Assembly: GCF_029227915.1 (NCBI RefSeq) | Contig: NC_079875.1 | Coordinates: 30,511,501 to 30,575,500, forward strand | Direction of reading: 5' to 3' | Length of the DNA stretch: 64,000 nt | DNA from: Hydractinia symbiolongicarpus | Taxonomy: Eukaryota > Cnidaria > Hydrozoa > Anthoathecata > Hydractiniidae | In this document: piece after piece, positions 1 to 15,500 of the stretch | Layout: the number at the start of each line of letters is the position of its first letter | Position numbering within the stretch: the stretch's first letter is position 1 | The notes under the pieces: model-generated | Told to the model about the DNA's origin: nothing | Databases searched by the model: none | The model's input: only the letters and a program-made list of their open reading frames with translations | Program-made: the position numbers and the translations under genes

Positions 1-3000
1 GAAGTTTATAACTAAAATATATAGAACCTGAGACGAGCTAGTCGACCCTAAGTGACAATTACCTTGTATCAACACGAAAAATCGCAAATATATGAGACAT
101 TTGTCTCTTTTCAATGCCTCGTTTATCAATTATACGGCTAAAATACAAAGAACCTAAGACGAGGTTGTCGACCTTAAATGACAATTATCTTGTATCAACA
201 CGAAGAATCGCAAATATATGAGACATTTGTCTCTTTTAAATGCCTCGTTCAACAATTTCACGACAAAAATATATAGAACCTGCGACGAGGTTGTCGACCC
301 TAAATGACAATTAGCTTGTATCAACACGAAGAATCGCAAATACATGAGACATTTGTCTCTTTTAAATGCCTCATTTATAAATTATACGGCTAAAATACAA
401 AGAACCTGAGACGAGGTTGTCGACCCTAAGTGACAATTATCCTGTATCAATACCAAAAATAGCAAATACATGGCACTGGTCACTTTGAAATGCCTTGTTT
501 ATCAATTTTACGGCTAAAATACATAAAAACTGGGACGAGGTTGTCGACCCTAAATGACAATTATCTTGTATCAATACGTAAAATAGCAAATATATCAGAC
601 ATTTGTCTCTTTTAAATGCCTCGTTTATCAATTTTAGGACTAAACTATATGGAACCTGAGACGAGATTGTCGTCCCTAAATGACAATTTTCCTGTATCAA
701 TACGAAAAATCGCAAATACAAGTCTCTTTGAAATGCCTCTTTAAGAAGATTATAACTAAAATATATAGAACCTGAGACGAGGTAGTCGACCCTAAGTGAC
801 AATTACCTTGTATCAACACGAAGAATCGCAAATATATCAGACATTTGTCTCTTTTCAATGCCTCGTTTATCAATTATACGGCTAAAATACAAAGAACCTG
901 AGACGAGGTTGTCGACCTTAAATGACAATTATCTTGTATCAACACGAAGAATCGCAAATATATGAGACATTTGTCTCTTTTAAATGCCTCGTTCAACAAT
1001 TTCACGACAAAAATATATAGAACCTGCGACGAGGTTGTCGACCATAAATGACAATTAGCTTGTATCAACACGAAGAATCGCAAATACATGAGACATTTGT
1101 CTCTTTTAAATGCCTCATTTATAAATTATACGGCTAAAATACAAAGAACCTGAGACGAGGTTGTCGACCCTAAGTGACAATTATCCTGTATCAATACCAA
1201 AAATAGCAAATACATGGCACTGGTCACTTTGAAATGCCTTGTTTATCAATTTTACGGCTAAAATACATAAAAACTGGGACGAGGTTGTCGACCCTAAATG
1301 ACAATTATCTTGTATCAATACGTAAAATAGCAAATATATCAGACATTTGTCTCTTTTAAATGCCTCGTTTATCAATTTTAGGACTAAACTATATGGAACC
1401 TGAGACGAGATTGTCGTCCCTAAATGACAATTTTCCTGTATCAATACGAAAAATCGCAAATACAAGTCTCTTTGAAATGCCTCTTTAAGAAGATTATAAC
1501 TAAAATATATAGAACCTGAGACGAGGTAGTCGACCCTAAGTGACAATTATCTTGTATCAACACGAAGAATCGCAAATATATCAGACATTTGTCTCTTTTC
1601 AATGCCTCGTTTATCAATTATACGGCTAAAATACAAAGAACCTGAGACGAGGTTGTCGACCCTAAATGACAATTATCTTGTATCAATACGAAAAGTCGCA
1701 AATACATGTCACTTTGAAATGCCTCGTTTATCAATTTTACGAATAAATATATAGAACCTGAGACGTTGTTGACCCCAAATGACAATTATCTTGTATCAAT
1801 ACGAAAAATCGCAAATACATGTCTCTTTGAAATGCCTCCTTACGCAATTTTACAACTAAAATATACAGAACCTGAGACGAGGTTGTCGACCTTAAATGAC
1901 AATTATCTTGTATCAAGAGGAAGAATCGCAAATATATGAGACATTTGTCTCTTTTTAATGCCTCGTTTATCAATTATACGGCTAAAATACAAAGAACCTG
2001 AGACGAGGTTGTCGACCCTAAATGACAATTATCTTGTATCAATACGAAAAATAGCAAATACATGACACTCATCACTTTGAAATACCTTGTTTATCAATTT
2101 TACGGCTAAAATATATAGAAACTGGGACGAGCTTGTCATCCCTAAGGTGCCATTATCTTGTATCAATACGAAAAATAGCAAATACATGTCTCTTTGAAAT
2201 GCCTCCTTACGCAATTTTACAACTAAAATATACAGAACCTGAGACGAGGTTGTCGACCTTAAATGGCAATTATCTTGTATCAAGAGGAAGAATCGCAAAT
2301 ATATGAGACATTTGTCTCTTTTAAATGCCTCGTTTATCAATTATACGGCTAAAATACAAAGAACCTGAGACGAGGTTCTCGACCCTAAGTGACAATTATC
2401 CTGTATCAATACGAAAAATAGCAAATACATGGCACTGGTCACTTTGAAATGCCTCGTTTATTAATTTTACGGTTAAAATATATAAAAACTGAGACGAGGT
2501 TGTCGACCTTAAATGACAATTATCTTGTATCAAGAGGAAGAATCGCAAATATATGACACATTTGTCTCTTTTAAATGCCTCGTTTACTAATTTTACGACT
2601 AAAATATATAGAACCTGAGATGAGGTTGTCGACTCTAAATGACAATTATCTTGTACGAACACCAAAAATAGCAAATACATGGCACTCGTCACTTTGAAAT
2701 GCCTCGTTTATTAATTTTACGGTTAAAATATATAAAAACTGAGACGAGGTTGTCGACCTTAAATGACAATTATCTTGTATCAAGAGGAAGAATCGCAAAT
2801 ATATGACACATTTGTCTCTTTTAAATGCCTCGTTTACTAATTTTACGACTAAAATATATAGAACCTGAGATGAGGTTGTCGACTCTAAATGACAATTATC
2901 TTGTACGAACACCAAAAATAGCAAATACATGACACTCGTCACTTTAAAATGCCTCGTTTATCAATTTTACAATTAAATATATTGAACCTGAGACGAGATT

Positions 3001-6000
3001 TTCGTCCCTAAATGACAATTATCTTGTATCAACATGAAAAATCGCAAATACATGACACTCGTCACTATTAAATGCCTCGTTTATCAACTTTACGGCTAAA
3101 ATACATAAAAACTGGGACGAGGTTGTCGACCCTAAATGACAATTATCTTGTATCAATACGAAAAGTCGCAAATACATGTCACTTTGAAATGCCTCGTTTA
3201 TCAATTTTACGAATAAATATATAGAACCTGAGACGTTGTTGACCCCAAATGACAATTATCTTGTATCAATACGAAAAATCGCAAATACATGTCTCTTTGA
3301 AATGCCTCCTTACGCAATTTTACAACTAAAATATACAGAACCTGAGACGAGGTTGTCGACCTTAAATGACAATTATCTTGTATCAAGAGGAAGAATCGCA
3401 AATATATGAGACATTTATCTCTTTTAAATGCCTCGTTTATCAATTATACGGCTAAAATACAAAGAACCTGAGACGAGGTTGTCGACCCTAAATGACAATT
3501 ATCTTGTATCAATACGAAAAATGGCAAATACATTACACTCGTCACTTTGAAATGCTCGTTTATTAATTTTACGGTTAAAATATATAGGACCTGAGACGAG
3601 GTTGTCGACCCTAAATGACAATTATCTTGTATCAATACGAAAAATAGCAAATACATGACACTCATCACTTTGAAATACCTTGTTTATCAATTTTACGGCT
3701 AAAATATATAGAAACTGGGACGAGCTTGTCATCCCTAAGGTGCCATTATCTTGTATCAATACGAAAAATAGCAAATACATGTCTCTTTGAAATGCCTCCT
3801 TACGCAATTTTACAACTAAAATATACAGAACCTGAGACGAGGTTGTCGACCTTAAATGGCAATTATCTTGTATCAAGAGGAAGAATCGCAAATATATGAG
3901 ACATTTGTCTCTTTTAAATGCCTCGTTTATCAATTATACGGCTAAAATACAAAGAACCTGAGACGAGGTTCTCGACCCTAAGTGACAATTATCCTGTATC
4001 AATACGAAAAATAGCAAATACATGGCACTGGTCACTTTGAAATGCCTCGTTTATTAATTTTACGGTTAAAATACATAAAAACTGGGACAAGGTTGTCGAC
4101 CCTAAGTGACAATTATCCTGTATCAAAACGAAAAATAGCAAATACATGGCACTCGTCACTTTGAAATGCCTCGTTTATTAATTTTACGGTTAAAATACAT
4201 AAAAACTGGGACGAGGTTGTCGACCCTAAATGACAATTATCTTGTATCAATACGAAAAATAGCAAATATATCAGACATTTGTCTCTTTTAAATGCCTCGT
4301 TTATCAATTTTAGGACTAAACTATATGGAACCTGAGACGAGATTGTCGTCCCTAAATGACAATTTTCCTGTATCAATACGAAAAATCGCAAATACAAGTC
4401 TCTTTGAAATGCCTCTTTAAGAAGTTTATAACTAAAATATATAGAACCTGAGACGAGGTAGTCGACCCTAAGTGACAATTACCTTGTATCAACACGAAAA
4501 ATCGCAAATATATGAGACATTTGTCTCTTTTCAATGCCTCGTTTATCAATTATACGGCTAAAATACAAAGAACCTAAGACGAGGTTGTCGACCTTAAATG
4601 ACAATTATCTTGTATCAACACGAAGAATCGCAAATATATGAGACATTTGTCTCTTTTAAATGCCTCGTTCAACAATTTCACGACAAAAATATATAGAACC
4701 TGCGACGAGGTTGTCGACCCTAAATGACAATTAGCTTGTATCAACACGAAGAATCGCAAATACATGAGACATTTGTCTCTTTTAAATGCCTCATTTATAA
4801 ATTATACGGCTAAAATACAAAGAACCTGAGACGAGGTTGTCGACCCTAAGTGACAATTATCCTGTATCAATACCAAAAATAGCAAATACATGGCACTGGT
4901 CACTTTGAAATGCCTTGTTTATCAATTTTACGGCTAAAATACATAAAAACTGGGACGAGGTTGTCGACCCTAAATGACAATTATCTTGTATCAATACGTA
5001 AAATAGCAAATATATCAGACATTTGTCTCTTTTAAATGCCTCGTTTATCAATTTTAGGACTAAACTATATGGAACCTGAGACGAGATTGTCGTCCCTAAA
5101 TGACAATTTTCCTGTATCAATACGAAAAATCGCAAATACAAGTCTCTTTGAAATGCCTCTTTAAGAAGATTATAACTAAAATATATAGAACCTGAGACGA
5201 GGTAGTCGACCCTAAGTGACAATTACCTTGTATCAACACGAAGAATCGCAAATATATCAGACATTTGTCTCTTTTCAATGCCTCGTTTATCAATTATACG
5301 GCTAAAATACAAAGAACCTGAGACGAGGTTGTCGACCTTAAATGACAATTATCTTGTATCAACACGAAGAATCGCAAATATATGAGACATTTGTCTCTTT
5401 TAAATGCCTCGTTCAACAATTTCACGACAAAAATATATAGAACCTGCGACGAGGTTGTCGACCATAAATGACAATTAGCTTGTATCAACACGAAGAATCG
5501 CAAATACATGAGACATTTGTCTCTTTTAAATGCCTCATTTATAAATTATACGGCTAAAATACAAAGAACCTGAGACGAGGTTGTCGACCCTAAGTGACAA
5601 TTATCCTGTATCAATACCAAAAATAGCAAATACATGGCACTGGTCACTTTGAAATGCCTTGTTTATCAATTTTACGGCTAAAATACATAAAAACTGGGAC
5701 GAGGTTGTCGACCCTAAATGACAATTATCTTGTATCAATACGTAAAATAGCAAATATATCAGACATTTGTCTCTTTTAAATGCCTCGTTTATCAATTTTA
5801 GGACTAAACTATATGGAACCTGAGACGAGATTGTCGTCCCTAAATGACAATTTTCCTGTATCAATACGAAAAATCGCAAATACAAGTCTCTTTGAAATGC
5901 CTCTTTAAGAAGATTATAACTAAAATATATAGAACCTGAGACGAGGTAGTCGACCCTAAGTGACAATTATCTTGTATCAACACGAAGAATCGCAAATATA

Positions 6001-6080
6001 TCAGACATTTGTCTCTTTTCAATGCCTCGTTTATCAATTATACGGCTAAAATACAAAGAACCTGAGACGAGGTTGTCGAC
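1..6080. repeat. 4,420-bp segmental repeat (1-1,660 and 4,421-6,080)
   Basis: Bases from 1 reappear from 4,421 with a constant offset of 4,420 for about 1.66 kb, with only rare differences (for example base 37 is c, its partner is g). They diverge near 1,663/6,083. Copy number therefore grew by duplication of multi-monomer blocks, not only single monomers. Confidence 0.85.
402..1145. repeat. 744-bp higher-order unit (six monomers)
   Basis: Six successive monomers of 124, 126, 116, 126, 126 and 126 bp add up to 744 bp, and the same order of monomer types starts again at 1146. The unit recurs with the same spacing around 4,820-6,050. The 116-bp member is a type whose variable cassette is shortened to GTCTCTTTG. 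This is the smallest higher-order period I could measure in array A. Confidence 0.85.
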
Positions 6081-7800
6081 CCTAAGTGACAATTATCCTG
6101 TATCAATACGAAAAATAGCAAATACATGTCTCTTTGAAATGCCTCCTTAAGAATTTTACAACTAAAATATATAGAACCTAAGACGAGGTTGTCGACCTTA
6201 AATGACAATTATCTTGTATCAACACGAAGAGTCGCAAATATATGAGACATTTGTCTCTTTTAAATGCCTCGTTTATCAATTATACGGCTAAAATACAAAG
6301 AACCTGAGACGAGGTTGTCGACCCTAAGTGACAATTATCCTGTATCAAAACGAAAAATAGCAAATACATGGCACTGGTCACTTTGAAATGCCTCGTTTAT
6401 CAATTTTACGGCTAAAATACATAAAAACTGGGACGAGGTTGTCGACCCTAAATGACAATTACCTTGTATGAATACGAAAAATAGCGAATATATAACACTC
6501 GTCTCTTTGAAATGCCTCGTTTGTCAACTTTACATCTAAAATATATAAAAACTGAGACGAGGTTGTCGACCTTAAATGACAATTATCTTGTATCAAGAGG
6601 AAGAATCGCAAATATATGACACATTTGTCTCTTTTAAATGCCTCGTTTACTAATTTTACGACTAAAATATATAGAACCTGAGATGAGGTTGTCGACTCTA
6701 AATGACAATTATCTTGTACGAACACCAAAAATAGCAAATACATGACACTCGTCACTTTAAAATGCCTCGTTTATCAATTTTACAATTAAATATATTGAAC
6801 CTGAGACGAGATTTTCGTCCCTAAATGACAATTATCTTGTATCAACATGAAAAATCGCAAATACATGACACTCGTCACTATTAAATGCCTCGTTTATCAA
6901 CTTTACGGCTAAAATACATAAAAACTGGGACGAGGTTGTCGACCCTAAATGACAATTATCTTGTATCAATACGAAAAGTCGCAAATACATGTCACTTTGA
7001 AATGCCTCGTTTATCAATTTTACGAATAAATATATAGAACCTGAGACGTTGTTGACCCCAAATGACAATTATCTTGTATTAATACGAAAAATCGCAAATA
7101 CATGTCTCTTTGAAATGCCTCCTTACGCAATTTTACAACTAAAATATACAGAACCTGAGACGAGGTTGTCGACCTTAAATGACAATTATCTTGTATCAAG
7201 AGGAAGAATCGCAAATATATGAGACATTTGTCTCTTTTAAATGCCTCGTTTATCAATTATACGGCTAAAATACAAAGAACCTGAGACGAGGTTGTCGACC
7301 CTAAATGACAATTATCTTGTATCAATACGAAAAATGGCAAATACATGACACTCGTCACTTTGAAATGCTCGTTTATTAATTTTACGGTTAAAATATATAG
7401 GACCTGAGACGAGGTTGTCGACCCTAAATGACAATTATCTTGCATCAATACGAAAAATAGCAAATACATGACACTCATCACTTTGAAATACCTTGTTTAT
7501 CAATTTTACGGCTAAAATATATAGAAACTGGGACGAGCTTGTCATCCCTAAGGTGCCATTATCTTGTATCAATACGAAAAATAGCAAATACATGTCTCTT
7601 TGAAATGCCTCCTTACGCAATTTTACAACTAAAATATACAGAACCTGAGACGAGGTTGTCGACCTTAAATGGCAATTATCTTGTATCAAGAGGAAGAATC
7701 GCAAATATATGAGACATTTGTCTCTTTTAAATGCCTCGTTTATCAATTATACGGCTAAAATACAAAGAACCTGAGACGAGGTTCTCGACCCTAAGTGACA
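2646..7800. repeat. 3,813-bp segmental repeat
   Basis: Landmarks at about 2,646-3,950 recur at about 6,459-7,760 with a constant 3,813-bp offset. It overlaps the 4,420-bp repeat register, so array A is a mosaic of several nested duplication lengths. A shorter 604-bp offset joins the copies near 7,802 and 8,406, and parts recur again near 10,232-11,000 (offset 3,773 from 6,459). Confidence 0.75.
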
Positions 7801-10800
7801 ATTATCCTGTATCAACATGAAAAATCGCAAATACATGACACTCGTCACTATTAAATGCCTCGTTTATCAACTTTACGGCTAAAATACATAAAAACTGGGA
7901 CGAGGTTGTCGACCCTAAATGACAATTATCTTGTATCAATACGAAAAGTCGCAAATACATGTCACTTTGAAATGCCTCGTTTATCAATTTTACGAATAAA
8001 TATATAGAACCTGAGACGTTGTTGACCCCAAATGACAATTATCTTGTATCAATACGAAAAATCGCAAATACATGTCTCTTTGAAATGCCTCCTTACGCAA
8101 TTTTACAACTAAAATATACAGAACCTGAGACGAGGTTGTCGACCTTAAATGGCAATTATCTTGTATCAAGAGGAAGAATCGCAAATATATGAGACATTTG
8201 TCTCTTTTAAATGCCTCGTTTATCAATTATACGGCTAAAATACAAAGAACCTGAGACGAGGTTCTCGACCCTAAGTGACAATTATCCTGTATCAATACGA
8301 AAAATAGCAAATACATGGCACTGGTCACTTTGAAATGCCTCGTTTATTAATTTTACGGTTAAAATACATAAAAACTGGGACAAGGTTGTCGACCCTAAGT
8401 GACAATTATCTTGTATCAACATGAAAAATCGCAAATACATGACACTCGTCACTATTAAATGCCTCGTTTATCAACTTTACGGCTAAAATACATAAAAACT
8501 GGGACGAGGTTGTCGACCCTAAATGACAATTATCTTGTATCAATACGAAAAGTCGCAAATACATGTCACTTTGAAATGCCTCGTTTATCAATTTTACGAA
8601 TAAATATATAGAACCTGAGACGTTGTTGACCCCAAATGACAATTATCTTGTATCAATACGAAAAATCGCAAATACATGTCTCTTTGAAATGCCTCCTTAC
8701 GCAATTTTACAACTAAAATATACAGAACCTGAGACGAGGTTGTCGACCTTAAATGACAATTATCTTGTATCAAGAGGAAGAATCGCAAATATATGAGACA
8801 TTTGTCTCTTTTAAATGCCTCGTTTATCAATTATACGGCTAAAATACAAAGAACCTGAGACGAGGTTGTCGACCCTAAATGACAATTATCTTGTATCAAT
8901 ACGAAAAATGGCAAATACATGACAATCGTCACTTTGAAATGCTCGTTTATTAATTTTACGGTTAAAATATATAGGACCTGAGACGAGGTTGTCGACCCTA
9001 AATGACAATTATCTTGTATCAATACGAAAAATAGCAAATACATGACACTCATCACTTTGAAATACCTTGTTTATCAATTTTACGGCTAAAATATATAGAA
9101 ACTGGGACGAGCTTGTCATCCCTAAGGTGCCATTATCTTGTATCAATACGAAAAATAGCAAATACATGTCTCTTTGAAATGCCTCCTTACGCAATTTTAC
9201 AACTAAAATATACAGAACCTGAGACGAGGTTGTCGACCTTAAATGGCAATTATCTTGTATCAAGAGGAAGAATCGCAAATATATGAGACATTTGTCTCTT
9301 TTAAATGCCTCGTTTATCAATTATACGGCTAAAATACAAAGAACCTGAGACGAGGTTCTCGACCCTAAGTGACAATTATCCTGTATCAATACGAAAAATA
9401 GCAAATACATGGCACTGGTCACTTTGAAATGCCTCGTTTATTAATTTTACGGTTAAAATACATAAAAACTGGGACAAGGTTGTCGACCCTAAGTGACAAT
9501 TATCCTGTATCAAAACGAAAAATAGCAAATACATGGCACTCGTCACTTTGAAATGCCTCGTTTATTAATTTTAGGACTAAACTATATGGAACCTGAGACG
9601 AGATTGTCGTCCCTAAATGACAATTTTCCTGTATCAATACGAAAAATCGCAAATACAAGTCTCTTTGAAATGCCTCTTTAAGAAGATTATAACTAAAATA
9701 TATAGAACCTGAGACGAGGTAGTCGACCCTAAGTGACAATTACCTTGTATCAACACGAAGAATCGCAAATATATCAGACATTTGTCTCTTTTCAATGCCT
9801 CGTTTATCAATTATACGGCTAAAATACAAAGAACCTGAGACGAGGTTGTCGACCCTAAGTGACAATTATCCTGTATCAATACGAAAAATAGCAAATACAT
9901 GTCTCTTTGAAATGCCTCCTTAAGAATTTTACAACTAAAATATATAGAACCTAAGACGAGGTTGTCGACCTTAAATGACAATTATCTTGTATCAACACGA
10001 AGAATCGCAAATATATGAGACATTTGTCTCTTTTAAATGCCTCGTTTATCAATTATACGGCTAAAATACAAAGAACCTGAGACGAGGTTGTCGACCCTAA
10101 GTGACAATTATCCTGTATCAAAACGAAAAATGGCAAATACATGGCACTGGTCACTTTGAAATGCCTCGTTTATCAATTTTACGGCTAAAATACATAAAAA
10201 CTGGGACGAGGTTGTCGACCCTAAATGACAATTACCTTGTATGAATACGAAAAATAGCGAATATATAACACTCGTCTCTTTGAAATGCCTCGTTTGTCAA
10301 CTTTACATCTAAAATATATAAAAACTGAGACGAGGTTGTCGACCTTAAATGACAATTATCTTGTATCAAGAGGAAGAATCGCAAATATATGACACATTTG
10401 TCTCTTTTAAATGCCTCGTTTACTAATTTTACGACTAAAATATATAGAACCTGAGATGAGGTTGTCGACTCTAAATGACAATTATCTTGTACGAACACCA
10501 AAAATAGCAAATACATGACACTCGTCACTTTAAAATGCCTCGTTTATCAATTTTACAATTAAATATATTGAACCTGAGACGAGATTTTCGTCCCTAAATG
10601 ACAATTATCTTGTATCAACATGAAAAATCGCAAATACATGACACTCGTCACTATTAAATGCCTCGTTTATCAACTTTACGGCTAAAATACATAAAAACTG
10701 GGACGAGGTTGTCGACCCTAAATGACAATTATCTTGTATCAATACGAAAAGTCGCAAATACATGTCACTTTGAAATGCCTCGTTTATCAATTTTACGAAT

Positions 10801-12529
10801 AAATATATAGAACCTGAGACGTTGTTGACCCCAAATGACAATTATCTTGTATCAATACGAAAAATCGCAAATACATGTCTCTTTGAAATGCCTCCTTACG
10901 CAATTTTACAACTAAAATATACAGAACCTGAGACGAGGTTGTCGACCTTTAATGACAATTATCTTGTATCAAGAGGAAGAATCGCAAATATATGAGACAT
11001 TTGTCTCTTTGAAATGCCTCGTTTATCAATTATACGGCTAAAATACAAAGAACCTGAGACGAGGTTGTCGACCCTAAATGACAATTATCTTGTATCAATA
11101 CGAAAAATGGCAAATACATGACACTCGTCACTTTGAAATGCTCGTTTATTAATTTTACGGTTAAAATATATAGGACCTGAGACGAGGTTGTCATCCCTAA
11201 GGTGCCATTATCTTGTATCAATACGAAAAATAGCAAATACATGTCACTTTAAAATGCCTCGTTTATCAATTTTACAATTAAATATATTGAACCTGAGACG
11301 AGATTTTCGTCCCTAAATGACAATTATCTTGTATCAACATGAAAAATCGCAAATACATGACACTCGTCACTATTAAATGCCTCGTTTATCAACTTTACGG
11401 CTAAAATACATAAAAACTGGGACGAGGTTGTCGACCCTAAATGACAATTATCTTGTATCAATACGAAAAGTCGCAAATACATGTCACTTTGAAATGCCTC
11501 GTTTATCAATTTTACGAATAAATATATAGAACCTGAGACGTTGTTGACCCCAAATGACAATTATCTTGTATCAATACGAAAAATCGCAAATACATGTCTC
11601 TTTGAAATGCCTCCTTACGCAATTTTACAACTAAAATATACAGAACCTGAGACGAGGTGTCGACCTTAAATGACAATTATCTTGTATCAAGAGGAAGAAT
11701 CGCAAATATATGAGACATTTGTCTCTTTTAAATGCCTCGTTTATCAATTATACGGCTAAAATACAAAGAACCTGAGACGAGGTTGTCGACCCTAAATGAC
11801 AATTATCTTGTATCAATACGAAAAATCGCAAATACATGTCTCTTTGAAATGCCTCCTTACGCAATTTTACAACTAAAATATACAGAACCTGAGACGAGGT
11901 TGTCGACCTTAAATGACAATTATCTTGTATCAAGAGGAAGAATCGCAAATATATGAGACATTTGTCTCTTTTAAATGCCTCGTTTATCAATTATACGGCT
12001 AAAATACAAAGAACCTGAGACGAGGTTGTCGACCCTAAATGACAATTATCTTGTATCAATACGAAAAATGGCAAATACATGACACTCGTCACTTTGAAAT
12101 GCTCGTTTATTAATTTTACGGTTAAAATATATAGGACCTGAGACGAGGTTGTCGACCCTAAATGAAATTATCTTGTATCAATACGAAAAATAGCAAATAC
12201 ATGACACTCATCACTTTGAAATACCTTGTTTATCAATTTTACGGCTAAAATATATAGAAACTGGGACGAGCTTGTCATCCCTAAGGTGCCATTATCTTGT
12301 ATCAATACGAAAAATAGCAAATACATGTCTCTTTGAAATGCCTCCTTACGCAATTTTACAACTAAAATATACAGAACCTGAGACGAGGTTGTCGACCTTA
12401 AATGGCAATTATCTTGTATCAAGAGGAAGAATCGCAAATATATGAGACATTTGTCTCTTTTAAATGCCTCGTTTATCAATTATACGGCTAAAATACAAAG
12501 AACCTGAGACGAGGTTCTCGACCCTAAGT

Positions 12530-15500
12530 GACAATTATCCTGTATCAATACGAAAAATAGCAAATACATGGCACTGGTCACTTTGAAATGCCTCGTTTAT
12601 TAATTTTACGGTTAAAATACATAAAAACTGGGACGAGGTTGTCGACCCTAAATGACAATTATCTTGTATCAATACGAAAAATAGCAAATATATCAGACAT
12701 TTGTCTCTTTTAAATGCCTCGTTTATCAATTTTAGGACTAAACTATATGGAACCTGAGACGAGATTGTCGTCCCTAAATGACAATTTTCCTGTATCAATA
12801 CGAAAAATCGCAAATACAAGTCTCTTTGAAATGCCTCTTTAAGAAGTTTATAACTAAAATATATAGAACCTGAGACGAGGTAGTCGACCCTAAGTGACAA
12901 TTACCTTGTATCAACACGAAGAATCGCAAATATATGAGACATTTGTCTCTTTTCAATGCCTCGTTTATCAATTATACGGCTAAAATACAAAGAACCTAAG
13001 ACGAGGTTGTCGACCTTAAATGACAATTATCTTGTATCAACACGAAAAATCGCAAATATATGAGACATTTGTCTCTTTTAAATGCCTCGTTCAACAATTT
13101 CACGACAAAAATATATAGAACCTGCGACGAGGTTGTCGACCCTAAATGACAATTAGCTTGTATCAACACGATGAATCGCAAATACATGAGACATTTGTCT
13201 CTTTTAAATGCCTCATTTATAAATTATACGGCTAAAATACAAAGAACCTGAGACGAGGTTGTCGACCCTAAGTGACAATTATCCTGTATCAATACCAAAA
13301 ATAGCAAATACATGGCACTGGTCACTTTGAAATGCCTTGTTTATCAATTTTACGGCTAAAATACATAAAAACTGGGACGAGGTTGTCGACCCTAAATGAC
13401 AATTATCTTGTATCAATACGAAAAATAGCGAATATATCAGACATTTGTCTCTTTTAAATGCCTCGTTTATCAATTTTAGGACTAAACTATATGGAACCTG
13501 AGACGAGATTGTCGTCCCTAAATGACAATTTTCCTGTATCAATACGAAAAATCGCAAATACAAGTCTCTTTGAAATGCCTCTTTAAGAAGTTTATAACTA
13601 AAATATATAGAACCTGAGACGAGGTAGTCGACCCTAAGTGACAATTACCTTGTATCAACACGAAGAGTCGCAAATATATGAGACATTTGTCTCTTTTCAA
13701 TGCCTCGTTTATCAATTATACGGCTAAAATACAAAGAACCTGAGACGAGGTTGTCGACCCTAAGTGACAATTATCCTGTATCAATACGAAAAATAGCAAA
13801 TACATGTCTCTTTGAAATGCCTCCTTAAGAATTTTACAACTAAAATATATAGAACCTAAGACGAGGTTGTCGACCTTAAATGACAATTATCTTGTATCAA
13901 CACGAAGAATCGCAAATATATGAGACATTTGTCTCTTTTAAATGCCTCGTTTATCAATTATACGGCTAAAATACAAAGAACCTGGGACGAGGTTGTCGAC
14001 CCTAAGTGACAATTATCCTGTATCAAAACGAAAAATAGCAAATACATGGCACTGGTCACTTTGAAATGCCTCGTTTATCAATTTTACGGCTAAAATACAT
14101 AAAAACTGGGACGAGGTTGTCGACCCTAAATGACAATTACCTTGTATGAATACGAAAAATAGCGAATATATAACACTCGTCTCTTTGAAATGCCTCGTTT
14201 GTCAACTTTACATCTAAAATATATAAAAACTGAGACGAGGTTGTCGACCTTAAATGACAATTATCTTGTATCAAGAGGAAGAATCGCAAATATATGACAC
14301 ATTTGTCTCTTTTAAATGCCTCGTTTACTAATTTTACGACTAAAATATATAGAACCTGAGATGAGGTTGTCGACTCTAAATGACAATTATCTTGTACGAA
14401 CACCAAAAATAGCAAATACATGACACTCGTCACTTTAAAATGCCTCGTTTATCAATTTTACAACTAAAATATATTGAACCTGAGACGAGATTTTCGTCCC
14501 TAAATGACAATTATCTTGTATCAACATGAAAAATCGCAAATACATGACACTCGTCACTATTAAATGCCTCGTTTATCAATTTTACGGCTAAAATATGTAG
14601 AACCTGAGACAAGGTTGTCGACCCTAAGTGACAATTATCCTTTATCAATACGAAATATCGCAAATATATAACGCTCATCACTTTGAAATACCTTGTTTAT
14701 CAATTTTACGGCTAAAATATATAGAAACTGGGACGAGCTTGTCATCCCTAAGGTACAATTATCTTGTATCAATACGAAAAATAGCAAATACATGTCTCTT
14801 TGAAATGCCTCCTTACGCAATTTAACAACTAAAATATACAGAACCTGAGACGAGGTTGTCGACCTTAAATGACAATTATCTTGTATCAAGACGAAGAATC
14901 GCAAATATATGAGACATTTGTCTCTTTTAAATGCCTCGTTTATCAATTATACGGCTAAAATACAAAGAACCTGAGACGAGGTTGTCGACCCTAAGTGACA
15001 ATTATCCTGTATCAACACGAAAAATAGCAAATACATGGCACTGGTCACTTTGAAATGCCTTGTTTATCAATTTTACGGCTAAAATACATAAAAACTGGGA
15101 CGAGGTTGTCGACCCTAAATGACAATTATCTTGTATCAATACGAAAAATAGCAAATATATCAGACATTTGTCTCTTTTAAATGCCTCGTTTATCAATTTT
15201 AGGACTGAACTATATGGAACCTGAGACCAGATTGTCGTCCCTAAATGACAATTTTCCTGTATCAATACGAAAAATCGCAAATACAAGTCTCTTTGAAATG
15301 CCTCTTTAAGAAGATTATAACTAAAATATATAGAACCTGAGACGAGGTAGTCGACCCTAAGTGACAATTACCTTGTATCAACACGAAGAATCGCAAATAT
15401 ATGAGACATTTGTCTCTTTTCAATGCCTCGTTTATCAATTATACGGCTAAAATACAAAGAACCTGAGACGAGGTTGTCGACCCTAAGTGACAATTATCCT

